A model generated the notes under the pieces. It made no database searches, was not told where the DNA came from, and saw only the letters and a program-made list of their open reading frames with translations. This document shows, piece after piece, positions 16,242 to 25,500 of a stretch of DNA of 41,833 nucleotides. This DNA is from a virus: positions 1 through 41,833 of IMG/VR virus record IMGVR_UViG_3300031565_010158, one strand, 5' to 3'. Position numbers and translations under genes: made by a program. Numbering within the stretch: the first letter of the stretch is position 1; the number at the start of each line of letters is the position of its first letter.

Positions 16242-16742
16242 ATGAAAATAATGAAAATTTTTAGAATAGCGGTTGCGAATGTTACCCTTCCCGCAGATAA
16301 AAAGCCAACCAAAGATACTGTATACATTAGATCGGAAAGGTTAGTTTACCAGTACGGAACTTCTAATAAAGAATATATTGTTAGGGTTTATAAATATCCT
16401 GACGGAATGTATTCAACAATAGGCTTTAATGGTAGGATAGGCGGAAAACTGACTGTGCAACCAAAAGCCCTTACGCATAGTCTTGCTCAAGCCACATCTG
16501 TAATGAGTGAGCTTATGTGGGAAAAAGAAGCAAAAGGTTATGAGAGGGCTCTTGATGCAAATTTTCTCAGGGTTCCCGGCATACATGAGTCGGAAGTTGA
16601 ACCAGAACCGGAACCTGTTGTCGAGCTCTCTAAAGAAGAACCTCTTACGGAAAAAGAACAAGAAGATTTTGAGAAATCGGACTTGGCAGAACTTATAGGT
16701 CACCAAAATATAAGCTGGTATAAGAAAGCCCTATCCGAATAA
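16242..16742 (+). CDS. WGR-domain protein
   Basis: Residues about 27-100 match the WGR domain. YIRSERLVYQYGTSNKEYIV is the first strand pair, GFNGRIGGKLT stands in place of the WGR signature (Trp replaced by Asn), and ALTHSLAQATSVMSELMWEK with KGY forms the closing helix. WGR domains bind nucleic acid ends or proteins and occur in PARPs and bacterial regulators. The C-terminal part is acidic and Pro-rich, ending ISWYKKALSE. ATG 16242 or 16251 could be the start; neither has a Shine-Dalgarno, and the IS insertion lies just upstream. Followed after 11 nt by the LRV gene. Confidence 0.7.
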   Translation: MKIMKIFRIAVANVTLPADKKPTKDTVYIRSERLVYQYGTSNKEYIVRVYKYPDGMYSTIGFNGRIGGKLTVQPKALTHSLAQATSVMSELMWEKEAKGYERALDANFLRVPGIHESEVEPEPEPVVELSKEEPLTEKEQEDFEKSDLAELIGHQNISWYKKALSE

Positions 16743-16753
16743 GGATTTGTTAA

Positions 16754-18319
16754 ATGAATAAGGAATGGTATAGACTTGCAAAAAATGTAGCAGTAGATGA
16801 TGTAACAATAAAACAAGCTCGAGATCCAAAAACTTCTCCGAAAATTCTAGCGGCGGTTTTAAGAAGCCACCATTCGGATTACATTGCAGAACTTGTAGTA
16901 GATAATCCATCCACCCCTCCTAAAGTACTTTCAGATATGCTTCTTGGGTACACTAGTAGACCTAATAATGACAAAATAATTAAGATGATTGCTAAAAGCC
17001 GAAGAACCCCAGTAGATGCTTTAAGGAGTATTCTTGAACAGGCATTAAATCAACATCGAAATGACCCTGTTGTATCAGAAGTTATTCTTAATCCAAATTC
17101 TCCATCAGATTTGCTTGGATTGATATTAGAGAAAGAAGGAAATGGTCCTAATGGGGTACGAGCGGCTAGCAACCCAAACACCGATCCTAATGCGTTGGCA
17201 GATATTTTAGCTGGCTCTCATTCAGCCGAGCGTGTTGGAATAGAGGCCGCCGGAAACCCAAATACTCCACAGGAAAGTTTACGAAGGATTATAAATGTTC
17301 CAGCACCCGTCATGCCCCCTCTAGCTCCGGTGAGAGAAGTGTTTTATAGAGCGTTAGCTAATCCTAGCGCCCCGCCCGATCTTTTGTCGTCGTTATCGTT
17401 AGTAAGAAATAGGGGGAGGGATTCACGTGCTTATGAGATTGTTTCTGAGAACCCAGGTAATCCAAACATATCTTCGGTAGTTCTTGCAGGAATTATGGAG
17501 GGGTGGAGGGCAAGAATTATTTCTTCGTCCTATGCCAAAGTTGCTGCGAAACATCCTAACACTCCGATGGATTCTCTTTTGGGAGTTTTACGAGAAAAGT
17601 CGGACGATGAGGTTTCTAATGCCATTATCCAAAATCCTAAAGTGCCATTTGTTGAAAAATATAATTGGATAACAAAAGTTAAAAAACCGAAAGAAATTAA
17701 ACGAGACTTTCCAGAAGTATATTTTGAGATTGTCAGACAAAGAAGCCAAAAAACGCCTACTGCTGACATTACAGAAGATTTTATCGATCTCCTTAAAAGA
17801 ATAGATATAGATAAAATTAAGGATAGAAAATTTGTAGAAGACTTTGTTTATGAAGGACTTAATAATCCATCGCTAAAGGATAGGATTTTAGAACTTCCAG
17901 AGGCGTTGTTTAATAAAATTAAAATGAGTCCAGATCATAGAAAAATAGTAGAGGAGTATTTTTGCCCACCCATAGAAGGAATGGAAGAAATTAAAGAGTT
18001 GCTTGGGGTTAAAAAAAATAAAATGCAGAAATTATCTTTGCTTCCTATTGAAGACCGTGGCGATTGGTATCAAGAAGTAAGCGACAAAATAGCCCCTGAG
18101 ATAAAAGGGTTTTTCAGATTTCGTATCAAAGATGATAACGATGAGCTAAAAGAATATTTCATAGATTGGCAGGGATTGTTTTCGGATGTTAGAATAACTA
18201 AACATAACATGACGGAAGATCAATTTAAACGGTTTAAGAAAGTGATAATGAGCATGGCAAGAGAAGAATCATTAAAAGCATATAAAGAGGTTATGAACGC
18301 TTATGTCGGTGGCAAGTAA
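16754..18319 (+). CDS. Leucine-rich repeat variant (LRV)/HEAT-like repeat protein
   Basis: 521 residues, beginning MNKEWYRLAKNV. Residues about 24-310 hold roughly nine repeats of the form NPxTPxxxLxxIL: DNPSTPPKVLSDML, LNPNSPSDLLGLIL, SNPNTDPNALADIL, GNPNTPQESLRRII, ANPSAPPDLLSSL, KHPNTPMDSLLGVL and others. LRV proteins make a right-handed solenoid used for protein or nucleic-acid binding, and no catalytic motif is seen. The C-terminal ~200 residues form a separate unknown domain, possibly the functional head. AAGGA precedes the ATG. It overlaps the DUF192 gene by 17 nt. The solenoid may be an adaptor for the neighbouring AAA+ or protease genes (inference). Confidence 0.75.
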   Translation: MNKEWYRLAKNVAVDDVTIKQARDPKTSPKILAAVLRSHHSDYIAELVVDNPSTPPKVLSDMLLGYTSRPNNDKIIKMIAKSRRTPVDALRSILEQALNQHRNDPVVSEVILNPNSPSDLLGLILEKEGNGPNGVRAASNPNTDPNALADILAGSHSAERVGIEAAGNPNTPQESLRRIINVPAPVMPPLAPVREVFYRALANPSAPPDLLSSLSLVRNRGRDSRAYEIVSENPGNPNISSVVLAGIMEGWRARIISSSYAKVAAKHPNTPMDSLLGVLREKSDDEVSNAIIQNPKVPFVEKYNWITKVKKPKEIKRDFPEVYFEIVRQRSQKTPTADITEDFIDLLKRIDIDKIKDRKFVEDFVYEGLNNPSLKDRILELPEALFNKIKMSPDHRKIVEEYFCPPIEGMEEIKELLGVKKNKMQKLSLLPIEDRGDWYQEVSDKIAPEIKGFFRFRIKDDNDELKEYFIDWQGLFSDVRITKHNMTEDQFKRFKKVIMSMAREESLKAYKEVMNAYVGGK

Positions 18320-19052
18320 ACAACTTTATATAGAGGTTGCCGATACTCCTATTAAAAGGGAGTTCGGTTTGAAGAACAGGAAGCATCTGTCTAAAAACGA
18401 TGGAATGTTGTTTCGCTTTCCTCAGCCTCATTATTTAAATTTCTGGATGGAGAGCACATATCTTCCTCTTGAGATTGCTTTCCTTAGTAACGACGGAAGA
18501 ATATTGCAAATAGAAGAGATGGTGCCACTTAGTACAAAAGCTATTAGATCAAGAACGCCATGTAAATATGCCTTAGAGGTTAATCGAGGATGGTTTAAAG
18601 AAAATAATATTGACGTTGGATGTAAGATTGGCGGAGTTGGTATTAATCCTATCCAAAAACGAACAGCCCAAATGACTCCCCAAGTGCCTCCTCAAGTAAT
18701 GCCACCAGTAGGAGAATTGCTTCCGGAAGTTCCTCTCGAACCCCAAGAAGGTCTAACAGAGCCTAATCCCGATGTGGTACTTAACCTTTCGTTTAAAGAG
18801 AAGCTTCAAGATGCCGACCTCAAGGGGCAAGATATGGTTATTGTTTATGGATTAAAAGAGCGGGAAGGCGAGCCTTCTCTGACATTATCTCCTAGGGTTA
18901 TATCTCCGCCCTTCATGTTAGAACCTGATGAAAACGGCAAACACGATGCTGTTGTTAAGGCATGGGATAAATCGCAGGGCGGATGGAGAAGCTTTATTAT
19001 CGATAATATTATAGACCTAGAATATAAAAATGAAGAAATTGCAACTTCTTAA
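18303..19052 (+). CDS. DUF192 family protein with extra C-terminal domain
   Basis: Residues about 6-115 match DUF192: VADTPIKREFGLKNRKHL, DGMLFRFP, FWMESTYLPLEIAFL, DGRILQIEEMVPL and ALEVNRGWF. DUF192 proteins are ~110-residue beta-rich domains of unknown activity, often secreted in bacteria, but no signal peptide is present here. A Pro-rich linker (RTAQMTPQVPPQ...) leads to a C-terminal ~90-residue domain ending GGWRSFIIDNIIDLEY, which recalls the small-barrel end of WYL-type domains, though weakly. The start overlaps the LRV gene by 17 nt with GAGG upstream, so it is co-translated. Confidence 0.75.
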   Translation: MSVASKQLYIEVADTPIKREFGLKNRKHLSKNDGMLFRFPQPHYLNFWMESTYLPLEIAFLSNDGRILQIEEMVPLSTKAIRSRTPCKYALEVNRGWFKENNIDVGCKIGGVGINPIQKRTAQMTPQVPPQVMPPVGELLPEVPLEPQEGLTEPNPDVVLNLSFKEKLQDADLKGQDMVIVYGLKEREGEPSLTLSPRVISPPFMLEPDENGKHDAVVKAWDKSQGGWRSFIIDNIIDLEYKNEEIATS

Positions 19053-19104
19053 AGGAAATTGTTTTTATTTTTGTGAATTAAATAAGTAGTTAAATATGTA
19101 AAAT

Positions 19105-19111
19105 GTATAAT
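19105..19111 (+). promoter_or_regulatory. GTATAAT directly on the ribosome binding site of the 19122 gene
   Basis: In GTATAATGGAG the -10 box touches the Shine-Dalgarno GGAG (19112-19115). If transcription started about 7 nt after the box, the mRNA would lose the GGAG and have a ~4-nt leader. Either this is a near-leaderless promoter or the hexamer is incidental. Confidence 0.35.
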
Positions 19112-19121
19112 GGAGTTAATA

Positions 19122-19406
19122 ATGAATAAGACCTTCAATTTGCAGAAGTATATAAAAACTGCTTTTTACGAAGATTCGAGAGGTTACTGGAATGCTCAAA
19201 CTAGATCGTGGATGAATTGTTATAAATGCAAGTCGGATGAAGGCAAACAGCCTCAAGAAGCATGGAATACATGTTTAAAGGAATATCAGACGGCACTCGA
19301 TAAATCTGACTGGGTTTTGAGCTATACTGGCGCAAAGGACGGGGGCACTAGACCATATTTGGATGCAAAAACACCAGCGGCCCAAAAAATAATTAAAGAT
19401 AATTAA
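19122..19406 (+). CDS. Unknown small protein with a CxxC motif
   Basis: 94 residues from ATG 19122. An in-frame ATG at 19110 is upstream, but GGAG 6 nt before 19122 favours the later start. The protein begins MNKTFNLQKYIKTAFYEDS and has SWMNCYKCKSD, with a further Cys in WNTCLKEYQ. A metal or disulfide role is possible but three Cys do not define a known fold. Helical content is likely in the middle. Upstream lies TTTTTATTTTTGTG, a motif shared with two other leaders. Confidence 0.6.
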   Translation: MNKTFNLQKYIKTAFYEDSRGYWNAQTRSWMNCYKCKSDEGKQPQEAWNTCLKEYQTALDKSDWVLSYTGAKDGGTRPYLDAKTPAAQKIIKDN

Positions 19407-19420
19407 AGATTAGAGAGGAT

Positions 19421-19440
19421 TTTTTATTTTTGTGTTGAAA
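19421..19440 (+). promoter_or_regulatory. Shared leader motif TATTTTTGTGTTGA
   Basis: TATTTTTGTGTTGA at 19425-19438 is identical to 31305-31318 before another small gene, and TATTTTTGTG also occurs at 19066-19075. All three are in short gaps upstream of small unknown genes. It could be a second promoter class or a leader element; no partner box is conserved at a fixed distance. Confidence 0.35.
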
Positions 19441-19490
19441 TAATAAAGTGATTTGTAATTGATAATAAATACAATAAAAGGAGAACGAAA

Positions 19491-20153
19491 ATGAGTATTA
19501 TAGTACCTGCAGGAAATCAGAAAGTTGATTGGAGTCCCAAGGATAATAAAAAACTAACGAAAAAAGCTTCTATAGATGGCGCAGAAGAAGTACAGGCAGA
19601 AGAAGAGGATCCTGTTTATGAAGCCGCTAAAGATTTCTTAGGGGGGCAAGAAGCAGAAGTTCCTGGAGTAGATGAGGTTATAGAAGAAGTCTCGGAAGTA
19701 GAAGAGGTTGAAAAGAGTGTGTCGGAAGCCGTTGCGGAAGTAGAGCAGAAAGCCGAAGAAGCCGATCAGAAGATTGAAGCGGTTGTTGAAGCCGTTGAGA
19801 AAATAGATGAGGCCGTTCAGGGTGTGAAAGATGCTGTGGCTGATGCCGATGATGAAGTAGTCGAAGTAATCGAAATAGATGAGGTATCTGAAGATAAAGA
19901 TGAAGATGCAGTTGAAGCAGTTCCTGGCGAAGAAGTTATTGATGATGAAATTATTGTAGAAACAGAAGGCTGCGTAGAGGCAAAAACAGAAGACGGAACA
20001 TCTATGGATAAGGTTGCGTCTACCGAAGAGGAATTCTGCAAATACGCCAAACTTAGCCCTCAGAATAAAGCTAAATTGGCTAGATATTGGGTAGATATGC
20101 TTGGTTATCCCAAGGATTATGTTAATCTTATGACCAAGGATTACGAGAAATAA
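19491..20153 (+). CDS. Unknown very acidic coiled-coil protein
   Basis: 220 residues. About 35-160 is dominated by Glu, Val, Ala and Asp in heptad-like order (EVEEVEKSVSEAVAEVEQ, then DQKIEAVVEAVEKIDEAVQ), typical of a long acidic coiled coil as in scaffold or chaperone-like phage proteins. Short K-x-A segments (LTKKASIDG, MDKVASTEE, CKYAKLSP) flank it. The C-terminal ~40 residues (LSPQNKAKLARYWVDMLGYPKDYV) form a compact basic end. AAAAGGAG precedes the ATG and a strong terminator follows. Function not recognised; a scaffold or DNA-mimic role is only a guess. Confidence 0.7.
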   Translation: MSIIVPAGNQKVDWSPKDNKKLTKKASIDGAEEVQAEEEDPVYEAAKDFLGGQEAEVPGVDEVIEEVSEVEEVEKSVSEAVAEVEQKAEEADQKIEAVVEAVEKIDEAVQGVKDAVADADDEVVEVIEIDEVSEDKDEDAVEAVPGEEVIDDEIIVETEGCVEAKTEDGTSMDKVASTEEEFCKYAKLSPQNKAKLARYWVDMLGYPKDYVNLMTKDYEK

Positions 20154-20173
20154 TCTGTTTTAGGTAAGTCAAA

Positions 20174-20205
20174 AGCCCCGGAAGTTTTCTTCCGGGGCTT
20201 TTTTT
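20174..20205 (+). terminator. Intrinsic terminator
   Basis: AGCCCCGGAAG (20174-20184) pairs perfectly with CTTCCGGGGCT (20189-20199) around TTTT, followed by seven T. It separates the WGR-to-acidic-protein unit from the first AAA+ gene. Confidence 0.93.
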
Positions 20206-20282
20206 ATCTTTTTTGTCATTTTTTCCTTGTTTTTTCTGAAAAATTTTATATTATATATGTAATGTAAATAATAGGAGAAAAT

Positions 20283-22304
20283 ATGTCAAATAATGTTAAA
20301 ATTAAAAACACTGAAAACACTGAAAACCTTAGCGCTGAAAATCTTAGCTACGAGACATTGGTTGAGAACAGTATTAAGTTTCAGTCTCTGAAGAAACAGA
20401 TCAAAACTGCTGCTAAACTCTCTTTAACAGGAATAACGAATTTGGTTGTTAATCACGAGGATCCGTGTCTTGTAGAGTCTTTTCTTAAAAACTGTTGGAA
20501 ACTGGAAGATCTTTATAAGGAGACTTTTGATATTGATGCTGTTGAACTTCAGAAGGGCGCTCCCGGAAGAGGATTTGCGTCTCAATATCTTGATATTTTG
20601 ATTTTTGGTGGGTTCGAAGAAGAAGATTCTGGAGATGGTCTAGGCGTTAAGGTTGCAAGGACTAATCCTCAAAACGGGAGGAGAAAACGTAAACCTGACG
20701 GATTTGTTAATCGCAAGGAAGTTTTAACTGGCAAAACAACTAAGGGGGAAAACTTTAAAGATCGTCTTTTGGTGATAAAGAACATAGATTACTGCGTTGA
20801 TTTTTGCCAGCACGAACCGGGTACAATTGATGCAAGAGCGTTATGGCTTCTGGACAATTTTCGTAATCCAAGCGTGAAGATGGGGTGCCGTATTCTTCTT
20901 GTTACGAACAAACCTTTAAAACTCCCTTTCAAGATTAGAACGGTTAAAATTGATCCAGTCGATGAATATGAGGCAAACCATATTATCGATAGCTTTACTC
21001 AGCTATACAAAACCGGAGGTTATAAAATTGATTTTACCGCCAGTCATCGCAGGCAGCTTGTCCGAAAGATATGTGGACTAACTTATACTGAAGCCGGAGA
21101 CGCCATTGCAGAGGCATTATCAACTCACACTGAGACATTTGAAGGCAGTAAGGAAATTGATTCTGTCAAGGCACTTAAAAACCTTCGTGAAAAAGTCAAT
21201 CGCAATTTCATGGAAGATGCAGTTGGATTGACTCATTTGACGGCTAGACCATGGGAAGACTATATCTGTCCTAAGTCTAGTAATTTTACGTATGATGTTA
21301 ATAAGATCGTAAGGGACTTTAATGAAATAGATAATCTGAAAAAAGAAGCTCAAGAAAAATCAAAGGTTAAAGGAAAATTTGATGTTATCGAAAAAAACAT
21401 AGATGGCATCAGGGGGCGCATGCCTCACGTTATAATTCTTTATGGTAAGGGAGGCGTTGGCAAGAGTGCATTTCCAATTCATTTCGCAGGCCTTTTAGAT
21501 TTCGATGTTTGGGACTTTAATATTGGAGCGTCTCATAGTAAATGGGTTGGCGAAGGCCCTGAAAGAATGAGAGAGGCCCTTGCGAAGATTTCTAAGGCTA
21601 GTCATCTTATTGTTCGAATAGACGAATATGATCGTGCCATTGGTTCTACTGAATCGTCTGGACAAGGAATGCACGAGGCTCATAAACAGGTTGAAGCCGA
21701 GTTTATGAACTGGCTTCAAAATAGCCAAGAGGATAATTTTTTTGTTAAGAATGATATTTTCATTATTATGACGACAAACCACAAGGATAATATTACTGGC
21801 CCTCTTTTGCGTTCAGGCCGTGCAGACCTTGTAATAGATATTGCCGATTTTGATGAGGAGAGTATGAGGGAAACATTTTTATCTGCTCCTCGCAGAATGA
21901 GCAATAGGGGGGTTGTTGTTGTCGGCTTTGATACCACTCTCGATTTGGAAAAAGCTATCCAAAAACTTGATTTAGATAAGCTTGTTTCTCTGGCGGCAGA
22001 CAAGGGTTTTACCGTTAGAGATGTCGATGTAATGCTTCAGGAAATGGCGACTCATAATTATTATTATAAGAAGAGTCAAAAGGGCATTCCGTGGACTACA
22101 GATAGTTTCGTAAAAGTTCTTGAGCGTAGCGTTGGATCTGTCAATCATGATAATGAAACTACTGGCGAGTTGGTTCTTGGGGATCGATTCTTACTGGAAG
22201 AATGTGAGAAAAAGTTCAATCCGCAGCTTAATTTTGAGTTTTTGAAGGATTATACTAATGAGTTTGATCTTGACGAATTCAAAAACGTCTCATTCTTTGA
22301 ATAG
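20283..22304 (+). CDS. Ycf46-like double AAA+ ATPase, first copy
   Basis: 673 residues. A degenerate AAA lobe comes first (about 150-310). It has a strand RLLVIKNIDYCVDF where Walker B should be (N-I-D, no catalytic Glu), then CRILLVTNKPLKLPF, and no P-loop. CGLTYTEAGDAIAEAL links it to a canonical AAA+ domain: Walker A GKGGVGKS at 388-395, Walker B VRIDEYDR (D447, E448), sensor-1 FIIMTTNH and an arginine region RSGRADLV. Degenerate-plus-active order is the architecture I recall for Ycf46 of plastids and cyanobacteria. Such motors remodel proteins or nucleic acids, substrate unknown. The ATG has AGGAG upstream. It is followed by two hairpins and a second, larger AAA+ gene. Confidence 0.8.
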   Translation: MSNNVKIKNTENTENLSAENLSYETLVENSIKFQSLKKQIKTAAKLSLTGITNLVVNHEDPCLVESFLKNCWKLEDLYKETFDIDAVELQKGAPGRGFASQYLDILIFGGFEEEDSGDGLGVKVARTNPQNGRRKRKPDGFVNRKEVLTGKTTKGENFKDRLLVIKNIDYCVDFCQHEPGTIDARALWLLDNFRNPSVKMGCRILLVTNKPLKLPFKIRTVKIDPVDEYEANHIIDSFTQLYKTGGYKIDFTASHRRQLVRKICGLTYTEAGDAIAEALSTHTETFEGSKEIDSVKALKNLREKVNRNFMEDAVGLTHLTARPWEDYICPKSSNFTYDVNKIVRDFNEIDNLKKEAQEKSKVKGKFDVIEKNIDGIRGRMPHVIILYGKGGVGKSAFPIHFAGLLDFDVWDFNIGASHSKWVGEGPERMREALAKISKASHLIVRIDEYDRAIGSTESSGQGMHEAHKQVEAEFMNWLQNSQEDNFFVKNDIFIIMTTNHKDNITGPLLRSGRADLVIDIADFDEESMRETFLSAPRRMSNRGVVVVGFDTTLDLEKAIQKLDLDKLVSLAADKGFTVRDVDVMLQEMATHNYYYKKSQKGIPWTTDSFVKVLERSVGSVNHDNETTGELVLGDRFLLEECEKKFNPQLNFEFLKDYTNEFDLDEFKNVSFFE

Positions 22305-22322
22305 TCCTTTAGTTTTGATTGG

Positions 22323-22386
22323 TTCAAAGATGTCTTATCTCTTTGAATAATCCCCTTAACCCTAAAGAGAAATACTATCTCTTTAG
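22323..22386 (+). terminator. Two stacked hairpins after the first AAA+ gene
   Basis: TTCAAAGA/TCTTTGAA (22323-22347) and CTAAAGAGA/TCTCTTTAG (22362-22386, loop AATACTA) lie in tandem. Neither has a long T-tract, so they may be weak terminators or RNA processing/stability structures. The 291-nt gap to the next gene holds these, two GTATAAT boxes, and a TCTATGTTA direct repeat near 22490-22508; no gene is seen. Confidence 0.55.
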
Positions 22387-22428
22387 AGGTAGTTATTCCT
22401 TCCTGCCCTAAATCACATAAGTTCTCTA

Positions 22429-22457
22429 CCTATTTTGTATAATATTCGTGGAATAGG
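22429..22457 (+). promoter_or_regulatory. GTATAAT promoter bracketed by an inverted repeat
   Basis: CCTATT (22429-22434) and AATAGG (22452-22457) flank a 17-nt spacer that contains TTGTATAATATTC, with TATAAT at 22438-22443. The portal promoter has the same arrangement, and TGTATAATATTC is identical in both. It may be an operator over the -10 box. Confidence 0.5.
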
Positions 22458-22557
22458 AAAGGATTTTAGGCAAACCTTTTTGAATTAATCTATGTTAGTC
22501 TATGTTAATTATTATTTTATAAAGGGTTTTATATATTATTTTTGAAAAACATATATA

Positions 22558-22564
22558 GTATAAT
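22558..22564 (+). promoter_or_regulatory. GTATAAT -10 box close to the second AAA+ gene
   Basis: TAGTATAATAAC lies 31 nt before the ATG at 22596, with GAGGG in the leader. The surroundings are extremely AT-rich, with several overlapping TATA-like strings, so exact box choice is uncertain. Confidence 0.45.
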
Positions 22565-22595
22565 AACATATAATATATTAAACTGAGGGACAAAT

Positions 22596-25500
22596 ATGAA
22601 ATCAGTTGATAAGCTTAATTATAAGCTATCTGAGTTTTTTAAATCTAAAAAGTTTTACAAGAAAGCATCTCTAGGAAACTTTTCTGACATTAAAGATAAA
22701 GAGGAAATGGCTAAGTCTGCTGTTATGACCAAAGAGATGCTTGATCTCCCAAAGTATCAATCTATCATAAGTGATCTCAAGGGCTCCACGGGCATTGTTA
22801 ATTTTGTTACTAATGATGAATATCAACCGTTGGTTGAACTGTTGATAAAAACCGCCTTTCCCTCTACAACGAACGATATTTACAATATGGGACAATCTGA
22901 GGCCTCCGGAGAAGAATATTTTATATCTCCTAGTTTTTTTGCAAAAGATGCCGTAGCTGGTTCTTCACAACAAGCCCAAGCTGCCAGAACAAAACTTCAA
23001 GACTTACTCCTTGGAACTAAGGCTCATATGACTAGGGAATGGTTGAAAAAGGAAAAACATTTTACCGATGATCAAATCCAGCACCTTCTAGGCTCCCCAA
23101 ATCAACAAGGTGCAATCGATCAGATAATGCAGCAGCAAGCTCAGAATCCAGGCGCTCCCCTGTCGGACGCCAACCCGTTAGGTGTTTTAGTATCAATGTA
23201 TGAAATGCGAATGTCCGCAATTAAGTCTAAATACGACCCTAACATTCAACAGATTAATAAAGAGTTGTTAGAACATAGTACTGGCGAACGAGAACTCAAG
23301 GTGTCTGATATCAATGAAAAGAAAGAACAAAGAGAGATATGGATTTCATTGAAACGATCAGAGATTAATAATATAAATAACACAATAGGTAAAGCTATAA
23401 CTGTTGAAAAATGGTATCCGGGACAGTCGTATAGAAATTCTGATGGCTTTATTAGTTCTACGACACAAGAAGAAGCGGTAGCTGCTTCCGTTGAGCTTGC
23501 TATGAAAATTCAAGCTAATAAACCCGAGGCCGATATTCTGCGTGCTTCTCTAGATCTTAAGATGAAATTAGAAGATTATCAAACCAACAATTCTAATTTA
23601 CAACAGGTCAAAGAACAATTTATAAAATTCTTAGGCAACGGAACTCATGATGATTACCTTAGAATAAGAGCTAATATACGAGGACTCTATATGCAGTTGC
23701 AGTACGCATTTGTATCAATGGTTAAAAGACAGGGGAAAGTTCTTATACTTGACGACTTTGATAAATCCGTATTATGTAATCCCGCTCATCCAGAAGGTAA
23801 TGAAACTCGTTTAGATGATTTAACGAGAGGCGCTTTTCTAGATTTTGCCGGTAAGAATGCCAGTAATCTAGAAAGAGACGACAGCCAAGGCAAAAGAGAA
23901 AGAGGAAATAGAATTATAGTAATTTTGTCTAGTGATAAAATTGTAAATCTGCCTGCCTCTAGTGTAGTAGAAATGGATGTGGCTCCTGTAGATATAGCAG
24001 AGGCCGAGATTATTGTTCGTAATATTTTGAAGCAATATGCGACCGACGCCTCTAGAAATTTGAAGCGCAGACTACATCGTGAGATTGATGAAAAGCATGG
24101 AACGAAGACAACGGGTAAAAAGGGGTTTGATAAAGAGTTAATAAATGAGCAGATAGAATCAATGGAAGATTCTTTGGCCTCTATTTCTGATGATACTAAA
24201 AAGAAAATGATGGGAATGATTATAGGTATGGGTCAAAGAAGTGCCATCGACGCTGTTAGGACCGCAGTAAGATCTGGGCTTAAGGTAGATGATTCAAATG
24301 TATTGGATGTAGAAATTTCTTTTGATGAAAAAACAATTATTAGTAATCTTAGGAATACTGTTAATACTAAATTATCTACAGACGTTTATGGCCTTACGGT
24401 TCTAGAGCCAGAAGTTGAATTTGATAATTATGCGTATAAGAGAACTTCCGAATGGGCAAATAAAGTTCGAGGCATGAAAGATGTTAGGGACGAACTTGTT
24501 GATTTAAAAGAATGTATCAAAGATAATGAGCAAAGAATAAGATCAATTGACAAGGACATTGCTATTTCTAATAAGATGCCCGCCGGTGACAAAAGAAAAC
24601 TTGATAAAGAAGACGTAACCCTTTTAATGCAAGAACGAAAAGGGCTTATTGATCAGACGGCACATTATAAAACAGATAGGCATAGTATTGCTGCTAATGA
24701 CATTCCACATGTTTATGTTTTATACGGTCCTCCGGGAGTTGGTAAGTCAATTTGGGCTCACGCCTTAGCATCGCTCCTTAAAATAAATATCAAAACCGTG
24801 GATATTGGTGCTCAAAAGGACAAATGGCTTGGTAATACTGAGAAGAATGCCATCCGCCTGTTTAATTCCATGAAAAATTCCAGAGACACTATTTATTTGA
24901 TTGATGAAATTGATAGACAGGTTGAAATGGGAGGAGCGCAATCTGTAGGTACCCATGAAACAACTAAAGAAATAGTAAGTAGGTTTCTCGAGTTCTTTGA
25001 TAATACTGAAAACGAAAGATTATTTAGAAAGAATAATGTATTCTTTATTATGACTAGTAATAATGTTCAAGATATTGATACTGCGTTGCTTCAAAGAGTT
25101 TCTGAGGCGTATCATGTTGAATTGCCCGATGAGCCTGAAGATTATCAAAAATTCTTTAAGAGTTATATGGATGTTGAGAAAAATAGGTTTCCTGATGATC
25201 CATGGTTTTGCGCCCTTGAAGATAAGAATACGGAAGAATGTTGGACAACTACTTTCAATATGGTTAATGCTCTCGATTGGGAAGAAATATCGAAAGTGTT
25301 TGCTGAAAAACAAATTGACTTTAGATCTCTTAAGAAAATGCTTCAGCAGGCTTTTAATGCTCATCGCTCGTGGCGCATTCGCATGAAACTTATTGGTAAA
25401 GGAAGAGAGGTCGAACCGCTTGGCCTTCCTCTAACAACAGAAAACCTTCTAGCCGTTGGCCATATTATCGAGACAGGGGCTGAATCAAATGATGCCTTTA

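Noticed and set aside
22305-22595. The 291-nt gap as a possible tRNA or riboswitch
   Set aside because: No cloverleaf, T-loop or CCA pattern; the structure is explained by two hairpins and two -10 boxes.
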